DNA of 48,046 nt, taken from Porphyromonadaceae bacterium (GTDB lineage: Bacteria > Bacteroidota > Bacteroidia > Bacteroidales > Paludibacteraceae). The notes below the pieces were generated by a model that had not been told where the DNA came from, searched no databases, and was given only the letters and a program-made list of their open reading frames with translations. The position numbers and the translations under genes were made by a program. Positions 36,371-47,594 of this stretch are shown piece after piece; within the stretch, counting starts at the first letter, position 1, and every line of letters begins with the position of its first letter. Location: NCBI GenBank assembly GCA_012523295.1, contig JAAYIT010000328.1, positions 1-48,046 of the forward strand, read 5' to 3'.

Positions 36371-36934
36371 ATGAGAAATAATTTTAACCCCTGGCATCAA
36401 GTTCGCCCACAAACAGAGGAAGATGATGTTGTCAAAGGAATAATTGAGATACCCAAAGGTAACAGAGCTAAATACGAACTTGATAAAGAGAGCGGTTTGC
36501 TACGACTCGATCGGGTACTCTACTCATCCATGTACTATCCGCATAATTATGGTTTCATCCCACAAAGTTATTGTGATGACCAGGACCCGTTGGATATTTT
36601 AATTGTGTCTCAAACCGAAGTGGTTCCGCTTTGTATTGTGAATGCTAAAGTAATCGGTGTGATGCGAATGCTCGATAATGATGAAGCTGATGATAAGATT
36701 ATTGCAGTTGCAGCCGGTGATCCAAGTGTGAATCATTACAATGATATTTCTGAACTTCCGCCGCATATGGTTACTGAAATTATGAGTTTTTTCGAAGATT
36801 ACACCAAGTTAGAAAACAAAACGGTAGTGGTAGAGAAATTCTTCGACAAAGAGGTGGCTTTACAAATTATAGATGACGCATATAAATTGTACAAAAAGCA
36901 TTACGGAGAGCTGCATAAGTGGTTTTTCGGGTGA
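36371..36934 (+). CDS. ppa: Inorganic pyrophosphatase
   Basis: [55 protein letters not shown]. Confidence 0.95.
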   Translation: MRNNFNPWHQVRPQTEEDDVVKGIIEIPKGNRAKYELDKESGLLRLDRVLYSSMYYPHNYGFIPQSYCDDQDPLDILIVSQTEVVPLCIVNAKVIGVMRMLDNDEADDKIIAVAAGDPSVNHYNDISELPPHMVTEIMSFFEDYTKLENKTVVVEKFFDKEVALQIIDDAYKLYKKHYGELHKWFFG

Positions 36935-37075
36935 TAAATAATGAATGTCGAATTAATACAAATTATACGAAAAAATCAGCCGAAGTTTACTGCTTTGGCT
37001 GATTTTTTCTATTATTTCTCAATTTAATCCCGCTATTCCAATTGCAGATTGTTAAATTGTAATTTGTAATTTGCT

Positions 37076-38086
37076 CTAAGACATTGTCTTTATTATCTCT
37101 AACATCTCTTTCATTGTCAGAAACTTGTATCCCTTCTTATCCCAAAAAGCAATTTCTTTTTCATACAAATCTTTAGCTTTTATTCCAAGATTTCTTTGTT
37201 TTAATTTTCTACGAAGTAGGTCGGATAAAAGATAAGAAATAACATTTCCCGCACGTCTTTCGGTTTTTAAATTAAGATTTTCCTCTTCGATCAGCTCATT
37301 GGGATGAATCAAAAAATTAATTGGTTTTTCGGTGTTTTTAGTTTCCCGGTGAAGGAGTTTTCGCGTTAAAACATTTATTCCGGGCGATATACGCATAAAT
37401 GTACCGATATAAGGCACACCAAAAGACGAAACAGGAATTTCAAGTAAGGGCATTTCGCCCGGTCTGGCTAAGTTATTTTCAGCTACAAAATAAGGTGTTC
37501 GAGGCGCTTTAAGCCAAGCTATTTTCTTTTTGCTTCCCAGCGACATAAACATATCAATTCGCTGCGGAGCAACCGAACTGTCAATTTTGAAACCGGTTTC
37601 TACCAAAGCTTGTGGTGTAAATTCATTCACTCGGAGCGCGGGCGCTCGAAATGAGATCACCTCTTCACCCGATATATCTTCTAAAATCTTTTTTGCGTCC
37701 GACAAATGACGAATCTGCTCCTCGAGACTCATCACATCAAATGCCTGGCGATAATCATGTGTAAAGCCGTGGCACGCTACTTCATGCCCGTATGGCCGAA
37801 TCATTCTTACGATTTCGGGAATCTCCTTTGCAAAGTCGGCAATAAAGAAAAATGTGGCTTTGGCATTGTATTTCGCGTATAAATCGAGCAACCTCGGCAT
37901 ACCCTCTTTCCACACCTTAATGCCCGTTTCGGCTCGTAAGCCGCCATTGACAATTGAGGTAGTTTCTACATCGTTGGTCAAAAGGCATAATCCGCTGCCC
38001 GCTCTCAAGTTTCTCAGATGTGGAGCTGAAGCAATGTCGGCTGCTTTATCTGTATTTAGTCTGTTTTCTTTGCTCAAACCGCTCAA
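37076..38086 (-). CDS. Polysaccharide deacetylase family protein
   Basis: LTNDVETT, HEVACHGFTHDYRQAFDVMSLEEQIRHLSDAKKILEDISGEEVISFRAPAL. Confidence 0.88.
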   Translation of the reverse strand: MSGLSKENRLNTDKAADIASAPHLRNLRAGSGLCLLTNDVETTSIVNGGLRAETGIKVWKEGMPRLLDLYAKYNAKATFFFIADFAKEIPEIVRMIRPYGHEVACHGFTHDYRQAFDVMSLEEQIRHLSDAKKILEDISGEEVISFRAPALRVNEFTPQALVETGFKIDSSVAPQRIDMFMSLGSKKKIAWLKAPRTPYFVAENNLARPGEMPLLEIPVSSFGVPYIGTFMRISPGINVLTRKLLHRETKNTEKPINFLIHPNELIEEENLNLKTERRAGNVISYLLSDLLRRKLKQRNLGIKAKDLYEKEIAFWDKKGYKFLTMKEMLEIIKTMS

Positions 38087-38150
38087 AAATTGTATTGATA
38101 AAATTTTAATTCCATTTTTTTCAAGAAATTTACTTCGTGCTTCGGTTTTC

Positions 38151-40205
38151 TTACTTCAAATTTAAAATTGCCTCATCTACCGCCCTCAACAAAGGTTCTG
38201 TAGAAATCTCATTCCCTACCGCATTTTTCATCCAAAGTTGAGGTACAATACGGCCTTGGGTGTACATTCTTTGCATTTCGTCAGCCATATTTTTTCCATG
38301 CATTGCTTGTTCTACCTGGAAAGAAATCAGATGCCCGATTGGATAGTATGACAAATAAAGCGGATAATTAATCATATGCGAGTAGATCCCCAGAATCGGT
38401 TCGTCTTCATCACCTAAAATACCGGCGTAATACTCATTCCAGATCTTTTTTGATTCTGAGATTACCGCTTCTTTCAACTGTGCCGGTGTAGCCTTAGGAT
38501 TAGCGTACATCCATTCCCAAACAGCAATATCGACCAATGCGACACCCATAATTTCATAGCTCGACCAGAAGTCATCCAAAGCCAAATAAGCTCCTGCTTG
38601 CGGATTTGCATTTTTAAATCCTAAAAGCTCGAGATCTCTAATCTGAAACATAAATGCCACCGCTTCGGTAAACGCATTGTTTGGAACGCCATTCAACATC
38701 CAGTAATCGACATCATTCAGCGTGATTGTCTGCTCCACGTTGTGTCCAAATTCGTGTATGGCAATGTTATAGCCCTTGTAATCCATACCGGTTTCAGCGA
38801 TTCGAGTCCGTAAACGCGATTTATCACCACGCATCACTGCACCCCAGGCATGCCCTGCACTTGTGGAAGGATCCACCTGCACCAACGAAGCAATTTCTTT
38901 CGCCTTGTCCGGTTTCCAACCCAATTTAACCAAAATATTGGCCATATCTTTTTCAAAAGCTAACGGAGTCGGATACTTTGCTACGGTTATTTTTGTCAAT
39001 TCATCTTCAGCAATTGTTCCACGATCTTTGAATCCGTTATACCAAATATCATACGGTCTCAACTCCCGTCCCAGCCGGGTTTTTATCACATTTGCAACCT
39101 CCTTTACCTGAGACGATGAGAGTAACGTTTTGAACAATTGCTTCACATCTTCCACAGGAATTTCCATCGACTGGTCAAAATTTCTCGAAATCGCATTCGG
39201 AAAATGTGGCGAATAAGCGTCCAAAGCACGTAAAACATCGAAATTATTTTTCAGCGTTTGATAACGCGTATCAGGTTCAGGAGTTGAAGTTTCTTCTTTA
39301 CCGTCTTTAAAAATTTTATTAGCAGTCGGATTCCAATCATATTCACCACTGTTGATCACCTGTGTTGGAATGGATTGATCAATAATTCGCTTCATCACGT
39401 TATAAACCATCTCCTGTTTTTCCAACCCTTTAACGGTATCAGCGTAGTTCGATTTTAATTCATCTCGAAGTCCCCAGTGCGTAATCAACTTCATATCTTC
39501 CGGGAAAAGTTTTTCACCCTTATCATTCAAAAGATTTCCCATAAAAATATTGTAATTGGAGATATAATTATCTGCATCAGAATAAGTTCTGGAAATATCT
39601 TGGATAATTTCCGCAGGTATTCGAGAGGTAAATCTGTCACCCATACGAGCGAAAGCCCATTCTTTTCTATTCCAGTTAGTACCTTGCTCCGTTTTTTCTT
39701 TCAATGAATAAACCGGAAAATTCAGCGCGGCAATCAACGCGATTTTATTGGTAAACAAATCATCGTCAATATGAGCAGCAATATCAAATCCCGCGAACAG
39801 CAAATCTACCGGAGTGGATTCAATTCCGGTCATCTGAACAGGTTCTTTTAGCTTCACATCAGCCTGGTGTAATGTTCCGGCAATTATCTCAAAATTACGT
39901 TCCAGCCGATTATACAGCTTGGTTAATTCCGCGGAATCCGCTACAAAGTAGGTTTTGCAAAACGTATCAAAATCAGCTTCAGAACCATCCGATTCCTGCC
40001 AAAGTCCGGCTGCCTGTTTCACACCTTTTTCTATGCGAAATTGATTTGACTCGCCCAACGAATCAAGTAAATCTTTCTTAATTTTATCAACTACATGTGG
40101 TTGAATGAAATCTTTTTTTACCATTGTTTCTTTGCTTTTCGTATTGCAACTAATCATCAATATTATTGCAAATAAGGCTGTTAGCGTATAAAGTATCTTT
40201 TTCAT
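38151..40205 (-). CDS. HEFGH zinc metallopeptidase lipoprotein
   Basis: MKKILYTLTALFAIILMISCNTK lipobox; IAIHEFGHNVEQT; start moved to ATG 40205. Confidence 0.85.
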   Translation of the reverse strand: MKKILYTLTALFAIILMISCNTKSKETMVKKDFIQPHVVDKIKKDLLDSLGESNQFRIEKGVKQAAGLWQESDGSEADFDTFCKTYFVADSAELTKLYNRLERNFEIIAGTLHQADVKLKEPVQMTGIESTPVDLLFAGFDIAAHIDDDLFTNKIALIAALNFPVYSLKEKTEQGTNWNRKEWAFARMGDRFTSRIPAEIIQDISRTYSDADNYISNYNIFMGNLLNDKGEKLFPEDMKLITHWGLRDELKSNYADTVKGLEKQEMVYNVMKRIIDQSIPTQVINSGEYDWNPTANKIFKDGKEETSTPEPDTRYQTLKNNFDVLRALDAYSPHFPNAISRNFDQSMEIPVEDVKQLFKTLLSSSQVKEVANVIKTRLGRELRPYDIWYNGFKDRGTIAEDELTKITVAKYPTPLAFEKDMANILVKLGWKPDKAKEIASLVQVDPSTSAGHAWGAVMRGDKSRLRTRIAETGMDYKGYNIAIHEFGHNVEQTITLNDVDYWMLNGVPNNAFTEAVAFMFQIRDLELLGFKNANPQAGAYLALDDFWSSYEIMGVALVDIAVWEWMYANPKATPAQLKEAVISESKKIWNEYYAGILGDEDEPILGIYSHMINYPLYLSYYPIGHLISFQVEQAMHGKNMADEMQRMYTQGRIVPQLWMKNAVGNEISTEPLLRAVDEAILNLK

Positions 40206-40475
40206 TGGATAATATTTTTTGTTTGAATAATGCAAACTTACATAAAATTTTTCGATTTTTATGCAGGTTTGTGGTGAGTTTCAACTCTCGTTTTTTGCCA
40301 ACAGGTCAATGACTCTATGCCGGAATGATTGCAGGTATGATCCATACAAACTCAATAAGGCAGATAAAGGGAAAATCGAGCATATTTCTTATGTGCTATA
40401 ATTTGTTAAATATTTAGAAATGACATTATTGTAAAAAAAAGTAATTATATTTGTGTAAAAATAAAACAAATCGTC

Positions 40476-40976
40476 ATGAAAAAGCTCCTTCTGTCTTCAG
40501 CATTGATTTTATTGATTTCGTTTTTTGGATTTGGATTAACCGAGAAAGACAAAAACTCGCGATCAAACACCGTAAAATCAGACAAATATCCATTCAATTT
40601 GAATCTTAAAGACTCATTAGAATTACAGGAATACATAGATTATTTGATTGACTCGTTAAAGTTAGATAAACCCACAAATCCCAAGCTAAAAAGTGACAGG
40701 AAATATTACTTTAATCAACCTTCAGATTCCTCAAACATCAAAAGATTCTTTAGACCGCATTCAGGTAAACATCCGAATCCTAATTTCAAACTAAGTGATA
40801 GTGAGAGGACTAAACCCTATGTCACACACAGCCAACTTGACAATATGCCTATCAATGTGCCGGAAGATATTTATTTACCTACTAAAAAAGTTGAAGATAA
40901 AAGCAATATGCCGATAAAAGTACCTGAGGGAGCAGAAAAAACAGAAAAAGCGGGAAAAGAAAAACCTTCAAAATAA
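40476..40976 (+). CDS. Secreted hypothetical protein
   Basis: Signal peptide MKKLLLSSALILLISFFGFG; charged low-complexity C-terminus. Confidence 0.6.
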   Translation: MKKLLLSSALILLISFFGFGLTEKDKNSRSNTVKSDKYPFNLNLKDSLELQEYIDYLIDSLKLDKPTNPKLKSDRKYYFNQPSDSSNIKRFFRPHSGKHPNPNFKLSDSERTKPYVTHSQLDNMPINVPEDIYLPTKKVEDKSNMPIKVPEGAEKTEKAGKEKPSK

Positions 40977-41559
40977 GCCCACCTTAGTAAATGGATATTT
41001 TTTGAAACATGTCAGAATCGCATTGTTACTTTTCGGTTTGTTTTTTTCATAATTGCGTAAGACAAGAAAAAGAAATGTCTCTTTTGAGAATATTCTTTTA
41101 CCATACTTGAAATAGATTTCAAACCCATATGAAGATCGGATTTTAATTTCGCCGGGAGACAACCTCTTTGAAACAGCCACTTTATAGAAAAAGATTTCAC
41201 AACAACCGACAAATCAAAATTTAGTGGTACAAACGCCCGGTTAAACCGACTTTTAAGCAATTTCAGTGAAAAGTATTTTGGACGTTACAATCATACCTTT
41301 GAACTTTCTTTTACGCGAATTTAAGGACTTGTGCGACAAACAAACTCGAGACAAAACAAGCAATAGAAAAGTTGATACAATTAAAACCTCTCCAACGACA
41401 AGCCCATTTTTCATTCAAAACACCAATCTCTCGCCATTCACACAAAGAGAAAACACTTCTCAAACTAATTATCCCCAATTATTTATCGTAAAACCTCGTC
41501 ATTTTTGAAATATTTTAAGTAGTTTTGTGTCTTAAATTCAATAAAATCAAAAAAAACAT

Positions 41560-42969
41560 ATGACTGAAAAAATTATCACCACGTTGCGCGATTCTAAGAA
41601 AGCACGTTGGACTGCATTGCTCATTGTCTCATTTACAATGATGACCGGGTATTATATCAATTATGTAATATCACCTCTCAAACCACTATTAGAAGACTAT
41701 TTCAATTGGTCAAGTACGGATTTCGGATTTTGGAATTCAGCTTATGGTTGGTTCAATGTTTTCTTTTTAATGTTGATTTTTGGAGGGATAATTTTAGATA
41801 AAATCGGCATTCGCTTTACCGGACTTGGTGCTACGTTAACGATGGTGGTTGGTACTTTTCTGCAATTTGCCGCCATTCGCCAACTCTGGCCGATGGATGG
41901 AGTTACTTTCGGAGTCAGCAATCAAATTCTTATAGGAGCGCTCGGTTTTGGAGTTTTCGGTGTAGGTATCGAAGTTGCCGGAATTACCGTTTCGAAAATC
42001 ATTGTCAAATGGTTTCAGGGTAAAGAGCTGGCGCTTGCCATGGGACTTGAAATGGCTATGGCACGTATGGGGACAGCGCTTGCCTTAGCTATTCCGGCGC
42101 CTATTGCAGCTTCGATGCTCGGCAAAGGCGCACTCCCGAATGTTGCACTTTCAGCTCCGTTAATGCTTGGATTGGCACTACTTGTAGCCGGTTTCTTGGC
42201 ATTTTTCTATTATACATTCAAAGACAAAGAATTAGACAAATCGCTTGCAGAAGCTAAACTTGTTTCAAACAATCATTCTGATGAAGATGAATTTAAGGTA
42301 AAAGATATTGCTATCGTTATCAAAAATAAAGGTTTCTGGTTAATCGCACTTTTATGCGTACTTTTCTACTCAGGTGTCTTCCCATTCCTTTATTACGCAG
42401 CCGATTTAATGGTCAACAAATACAACGTTGACCCAAAATTCGCAGGAACTATTCCGAGTTTACTCCCATTTGGAACGATTATTTTAACTCCATTATTCGG
42501 GAATATTTATGACAGAAAAGGGAAAGGCGCTTCAATAATGCTTCTCGGATCAATCATGCTGTTATTGGTGCACTCCATGTTTGCATTGCCAACTATTAAT
42601 TCTCCGGCTTTCGCTGTGTTACTTATTCTTTTATTGGGAGTTACATTCTCATTGGTACCTTCGGCAATGTGGCCTTCTGTTCCAAAAATTATTCCCGAGA
42701 AACTACTTGGAACTGCATATTCAATGATATTCTGGGTACAAAATATTGGTCTAATGTCAGTACCTTTATTAATTGGATGGGTTTTGGATAAATACTGTAT
42801 AACGAATGCAGCGGCAATTGCCGAAGGTGCAAGACCTCACTACGACTATACCCTACCGATGGTGATTTTCGCAACACTCGGATTATTGGCCATTGGAGTG
42901 GGATTATTACTAAAAGCCGAAGACAAGAAAAAAGGTTACGGACTGGAACAACCGAATATTAAGAAGTAA
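41560..42969 (+). CDS. MFS transporter
   Basis: 469 aa, multiple TM helices, GWFNVFFLMLIFGGIILDKIGIRF and GNIYDRKGKGASIM motifs. Confidence 0.9.
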   Translation: MTEKIITTLRDSKKARWTALLIVSFTMMTGYYINYVISPLKPLLEDYFNWSSTDFGFWNSAYGWFNVFFLMLIFGGIILDKIGIRFTGLGATLTMVVGTFLQFAAIRQLWPMDGVTFGVSNQILIGALGFGVFGVGIEVAGITVSKIIVKWFQGKELALAMGLEMAMARMGTALALAIPAPIAASMLGKGALPNVALSAPLMLGLALLVAGFLAFFYYTFKDKELDKSLAEAKLVSNNHSDEDEFKVKDIAIVIKNKGFWLIALLCVLFYSGVFPFLYYAADLMVNKYNVDPKFAGTIPSLLPFGTIILTPLFGNIYDRKGKGASIMLLGSIMLLLVHSMFALPTINSPAFAVLLILLLGVTFSLVPSAMWPSVPKIIPEKLLGTAYSMIFWVQNIGLMSVPLLIGWVLDKYCITNAAAIAEGARPHYDYTLPMVIFATLGLLAIGVGLLLKAEDKKKGYGLEQPNIKK

Positions 42970-42988
42970 AACGCTGTATTTAGTTTAC

Positions 42989-43483
42989 AGTTTGCAGTTT
43001 ATAGAAATGTGATTTTTGTAAATTTAGGAGAATAATTTTAAGAAACGTATGAAGTATAGTGATTTTAAAGATTTATTTGCATATCAAAAAGCATTTGAGC
43101 TTGCTATGAGAATTTTTGAACTAACTATGAAATTTCCTAAAGAAGAAACTTATTCGCTTACTGACCAAATTCGACGTTCATCTCGTTCTGTATCAACAAC
43201 AATCGCTGAAGCTTATCAAAAACGTGCTTATCCAAAACATTTTCGATCAAAAATGACCGATTGTTTAAGTGAAAACAGCGAAACTGAAGTTTGGTTAAAT
43301 TTTGCTTTACACTGCAAATACATTACCGCTGAAGAATATAATTTTCACAATGAATTAAATCAAGAAGTTAGAAAACTCTTGACTTATATGCTTAACAATC
43401 CGGGAAAATTCGGAGTCAGCGAAGAATAACTTTTAACTATCAATTCCCAAATACTGCAAACTAAAAACTAAAAACTGCAAACT
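42989..43483. repeat. Inverted repeats AGTTTGCAGTTT / AAACTGCAAACT flanking the four-helix-bundle gene
   Basis: 42989-43000 and 43472-43483, with a partial extra copy near 43452-43461. Confidence 0.7.
43049..43429 (+). CDS. Four-helix-bundle protein (23S rRNA intervening-sequence protein family)
   Basis: DLFAYQKAFELAMRIFELTMKFPKEETYSLTDQIRRSSRSVSTTIAEAYQKR. Confidence 0.9.
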   Translation: MKYSDFKDLFAYQKAFELAMRIFELTMKFPKEETYSLTDQIRRSSRSVSTTIAEAYQKRAYPKHFRSKMTDCLSENSETEVWLNFALHCKYITAEEYNFHNELNQEVRKLLTYMLNNPGKFGVSEE

Positions 43484-43518
43484 ATAAAAAATCAATGAAA
43501 ACAAAATAATTCAAGAAT

Positions 43519-45267
43519 ATGGTACAAATCGAACTATTAAAAGAAGTAACCGCTCGCGCCCAGGTATGGCTCGACGGAAATTACGATGCTGAAACTAAAG
43601 CAGAGGTAAAAAAAATGATGGAAGCGGATGATAAAACCGAATTAATCGAATCATTTTACAAAGACTTAGAATTTGGAACAGGTGGCTTGCGAGGAATCAT
43701 GGGCGCCGGGACCAACAAGATGAACATTTATACGGTAGGTGCCGCTACCCAAGGATTGAGCAATTACCTGATTTCTCAATTCCCGGATTTGCCTCAAATC
43801 AGTGTAGTAATAGGTCATGACTGCCGCAACAACAGCAGGAAATTCGCAGAGATTTCTGCCAATATTTTCACAGCAAACGGCATTAAAGTTTACCTTTGGG
43901 AAGACCTTCGCCCAACTCCGGAAACATCGTTTGCTATTCGCCATTTAGGTTGCCAAAGTGGTGTAATTATCACCGCATCGCACAATCCAAAAGAATACAA
44001 CGGATACAAAGCATACTGGGATGATGGCGCACAAATGATTGCTCCGCATGACGAAAATGTGATTAAAGAGGTCAATAAAATAAAAAAAGTAGAGGACATC
44101 AAATTCGAAGGCAATAAGGATTTGATTGAAATCATCGGGAAAGATATGGATAAAATTTATTTAGACCGAATCAAAACGCTAATCCTTTCTCCTGAAGCCA
44201 TTGAAAGAAATAAAGATTTAAAAATAGTTTACACGCCTATTCACGGTACCGGAATAAAATTAGTGCCCGATGCATTGCGTGCTTATGGTTTTACCAATAT
44301 AATTGATGTGCCGGAGCAAAACGTGATTAGCGGAAATTTCCCAACGGTAATCTCACCCAATCCGGAAGAACCGGCAGCACTTGAACTGGCTGTAAAAAAA
44401 GCGAAAGAGACTAATGCGGATATCGTAATGGCTACCGATCCCGATGCTGATAGAATCGGAATTGCCGTAAGAGATGAAACCGGAGAATGGATTTTATTTA
44501 ATGGAAATCAAATTTTCTTGGTTTATATTTATTACCTGATAACACGATGGAAAGAGCTTGGCAGACTTAAAGGGAAAGAATACGTCGTGAAAACCATTGT
44601 TTCCACAGAAGTAATGGCTGATGTAGCTCGAAAAAACAATGTGGAATATTACGATACTTTCACCGGATTTAAATGGATTGCCGACGTAATGCGGAAAAAT
44701 GAAGGAGTGAAAGAATACATCGGTGGTGGTGAAGAGAGTTTTGGTTTCCTTGCTGAAGATTTTGTGCGTGATAAAGATGCTGTATCGGCTTGTGCACTTA
44801 TGGCTGAAATTACCGCCTGGGCAAAAGATAATGGCAAAACGCTTTTCGAATTACTACAAGATATCTACATTGAGTACGGATATGGCAAAGAAAAAGGAAT
44901 TTCTGTAGTACGCAAAGGGAAATCCGGAGCAGAAGAAATAGTGCAAATGATGGCAGACTATCGCTCTAACCCACCAAAAGAAATTGCAGGGTCCAAAGTT
45001 GTTACGATTAAAGATTATAAAACACTGAAACAAACCGATGTAGCGAGCGGTAATGTTACCGATTTGGAAATGCCGGCCACATCCAATGTGCTGCAATTCT
45101 TTACTGAGGACGGAACAAAAATTTCCGTGCGCCCTTCAGGTACCGAACCAAAAATTAAATTCTACATTGAAGTACGAGGCGAAACAAAATCTCGTGCCGA
45201 TTATGCTGCTGCCGACGCAAAAGCTGATGAGAAAATCAATGCAGTGAGAAAAGATTTGGGGGTGTAA
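43519..45267 (+). CDS. Phosphoglucomutase/phosphomannomutase family
   Basis: GTGGLRGIMGAGTNKMNIYTVG, ITASHNPKEYNGYKAYWDDGAQ, DPDADRIGIAV. Confidence 0.93.
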   Translation: MVQIELLKEVTARAQVWLDGNYDAETKAEVKKMMEADDKTELIESFYKDLEFGTGGLRGIMGAGTNKMNIYTVGAATQGLSNYLISQFPDLPQISVVIGHDCRNNSRKFAEISANIFTANGIKVYLWEDLRPTPETSFAIRHLGCQSGVIITASHNPKEYNGYKAYWDDGAQMIAPHDENVIKEVNKIKKVEDIKFEGNKDLIEIIGKDMDKIYLDRIKTLILSPEAIERNKDLKIVYTPIHGTGIKLVPDALRAYGFTNIIDVPEQNVISGNFPTVISPNPEEPAALELAVKKAKETNADIVMATDPDADRIGIAVRDETGEWILFNGNQIFLVYIYYLITRWKELGRLKGKEYVVKTIVSTEVMADVARKNNVEYYDTFTGFKWIADVMRKNEGVKEYIGGGEESFGFLAEDFVRDKDAVSACALMAEITAWAKDNGKTLFELLQDIYIEYGYGKEKGISVVRKGKSGAEEIVQMMADYRSNPPKEIAGSKVVTIKDYKTLKQTDVASGNVTDLEMPATSNVLQFFTEDGTKISVRPSGTEPKIKFYIEVRGETKSRADYAAADAKADEKINAVRKDLGV

Positions 45268-45378
45268 AAAGCACACGGATAAAAGCGAGAATTCGTTTTT
45301 AAAAAATTTAGTTTTGAGGAAACGAAACTAAGGATACAAATATTAAAAAAACTATTTAACAATTTAACAATTTAACAA

Positions 45379-45813
45379 ATGAAATCAATTAATTTATTTT
45401 TAAGCGTTGTTTTATTAGCAACCATGATCAGCTGCGGTGGTAAAACCAAGCAATCAAGCGACCAAGAAGAAACAGGCATGGAACAAGTTATAACAGCTGA
45501 AACATCCCATGTGGGGGCTTATACCGGCACATTGCCCTGCGCCGACTGCCCCGGAATTGAAACCGACCTGACGTTGAACGAAGACGGCACCTATACATTG
45601 CTTAGTGAGTATTTGGAAAAAGAGCCTAACAATGTTTTTGAAGAAAGTGGTGTTTATAGTGTACTCGACAATGACTTAATTGAATTGACAGCCCCTTCTA
45701 CCGGAGACAAAATTTATTACAAGCTCGTTGAGAAAGGTGTCGCAGTTTCTGATGCTTATGGAAATATAAATGAAGGCGAACTTGCCGAAAACTATATCTT
45801 GATAAAAAAATAA
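45379..45813 (+). CDS. NlpE-like copper-resistance lipoprotein
   Basis: SVVLLATMISCGGK lipobox; YTGTLPCADCPGIETDLTLNEDGTYTLLSEYLEK. Confidence 0.9.
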   Translation: MKSINLFLSVVLLATMISCGGKTKQSSDQEETGMEQVITAETSHVGAYTGTLPCADCPGIETDLTLNEDGTYTLLSEYLEKEPNNVFEESGVYSVLDNDLIELTAPSTGDKIYYKLVEKGVAVSDAYGNINEGELAENYILIKK

Positions 45814-45902
45814 ATTAGGATAAGAAAACTAAAAAAATAAGCACAATACTGTCATGCACGGTTTTGTGCTCATTTTTTAAATAATCTCCATTACTTCGTA
45901 TT

Positions 45903-46826
45903 ATGTCTCGCTACCTCAATTATAATAACGTCCTCAAACAGGAATTTTCAGAACGTGTTCAGAAAATATCCATTAATGCCGGATTTACCTGCCCCAACAG
46001 GGATGGCATTAAAGGTTTTGGAGGTTGTACGTATTGCAATAATCAGAGCTTCAGTCCGGGTTATGCCAAACCTGTGAAATCGGTGTTTGAGCAATTGGAA
46101 GAAGGAATCGATTTTTTTAATCATAAATACGAATCTCAACTCTATCTTGCTTATTTCCAAAGCTATACAAACACATACGATAAACTCGAGAATCTAATCA
46201 AAATTTACGAAGAGGCATTAAAACACCCAAAAGTGGCCGGAATTGTAGTCGGTACACGTCCTGACTGTATCAACGATGAATTGCTTGATTATTTTGTCGA
46301 GTTAAGCAAAAAGAAATACGTGATGATCGAATACGGAATTGAGAGTACGAATGACAAAACACTGGAATTTATCAATCGCGGACATGATTATGCCGCTGTA
46401 GAGGAGGCTGTTTACAAAACTGCGGACAGAGGACTTTATACAGGCGCGCACTTGATCTTGGGACTGCCAAATGAAGACAAAGAAATGATTCTTTCACACG
46501 CGGACAAGGTTTCGAAATTACCATTAACGGCTCTTAAACTGCATCAACTCCAATTAATAAAGAAAACCAAAATGGCGCGTCAATATGCTGAAAACCCGGA
46601 AAGGTTTCACTTGATGACACCTGAAGAATACATAGAGCTGTTAGTTGAGTTTTTGGAGCGTTTGAATCCGGACATAGCTATCGAACGATTTGTTTCTCAA
46701 TCACCGGAAGAATTATTGATTGCACCCAATTGGGGCTTGAAGAATTTTGAATTTGTCCATAAAATTGAGAAAAGGCTGGAGGAATTGGATACATGGCAAG
46801 GGAGAAAATTTTCGCCTATCTCTTAG
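45903..46826 (+). CDS. TIGR01212/YhcC-family radical SAM protein
   Basis: SINAGFTCPNRDGIKGFGGCTYCNNQSFSPGY. Confidence 0.92.
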   Translation: MSRYLNYNNVLKQEFSERVQKISINAGFTCPNRDGIKGFGGCTYCNNQSFSPGYAKPVKSVFEQLEEGIDFFNHKYESQLYLAYFQSYTNTYDKLENLIKIYEEALKHPKVAGIVVGTRPDCINDELLDYFVELSKKKYVMIEYGIESTNDKTLEFINRGHDYAAVEEAVYKTADRGLYTGAHLILGLPNEDKEMILSHADKVSKLPLTALKLHQLQLIKKTKMARQYAENPERFHLMTPEEYIELLVEFLERLNPDIAIERFVSQSPEELLIAPNWGLKNFEFVHKIEKRLEELDTWQGRKFSPIS

Positions 46827-46949
46827 AGGGGAAAGAAAAACTCCATTAGAAAAATGCCATAAAAAAACATACGTAATCTTAATCATTAAAATTTGAATAC
46901 CCTTTCAAAAACTCCATTTTTAAGAGGACTTGGAGAAGGTGCAAAAATT

Positions 46950-47594
46950 ATGTTCTATACGAAACGCGAAGAAACCGTCAATTGGATTACACACTTTTTG
47001 GGTGTTCTCATTGGCATCTCAGGTACATTTATTTTGATTCGGAAAGCATTGTTTTTTGAAAATTTTTGGGCTGTGCTGGCATTTTCCATTTTTGGATTCG
47101 GAATAATCGCATGTATGCTTGCTTCCACACTGTATCATTACGTCAAAAACCCGATTACGAAATCTAAACTTCGTCACTTCGACCACGGAAGTATCTATGT
47201 ATTAATTGCTTGCAGTTATTCGCCGTTTACACTTATCCTGCTTCGCAACGAAGGATTTTGGGGTTGGGGATTGTTTATTTTGGTGTGGATTATCGCCCTT
47301 GTAGGCATCGTATTCAGCTTAGGTAAATTAAAAGCGAACAGTCATCTGAAAACGGCTTCGTACGTTCTAATGGGGCTGGTCATAGTACTTGCCATTCAGC
47401 CTTCACTTGAAATTGCAAAAGTTCAAAACTGCCTTGATGTCTTGCTTTGGATACTTATCGGCGGTGTATTTTATATTGTCGGAGCAGTAATCTACGCTTT
47501 GGCAAAACGTGAATTTTCACACGCGATTTTCCACATTTTTGTACTTCTCGGATTAATCAGCCATATTTATGCAGCGTGGTTGGTTCCGTTGTAA
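46950..47594 (+). CDS. Hemolysin III family (TrhA/YqfA) membrane protein
   Basis: KREETVNWITHFLGVLIGISG...LASTLYHYVKNPITKSKLRHFDHGSIYVLIACSYSPF; start moved to ATG 46950. Confidence 0.9.
   Translation: MFYTKREETVNWITHFLGVLIGISGTFILIRKALFFENFWAVLAFSIFGFGIIACMLASTLYHYVKNPITKSKLRHFDHGSIYVLIACSYSPFTLILLRNEGFWGWGLFILVWIIALVGIVFSLGKLKANSHLKTASYVLMGLVIVLAIQPSLEIAKVQNCLDVLLWILIGGVFYIVGAVIYALAKREFSHAIFHIFVLLGLISHIYAAWLVPL

Noticed and set aside
41266-41508. 80-aa plus-strand ORF before the MFS gene
   Set aside because: Low-complexity composition, no recognisable domain, no clear promoter; likely non-coding.
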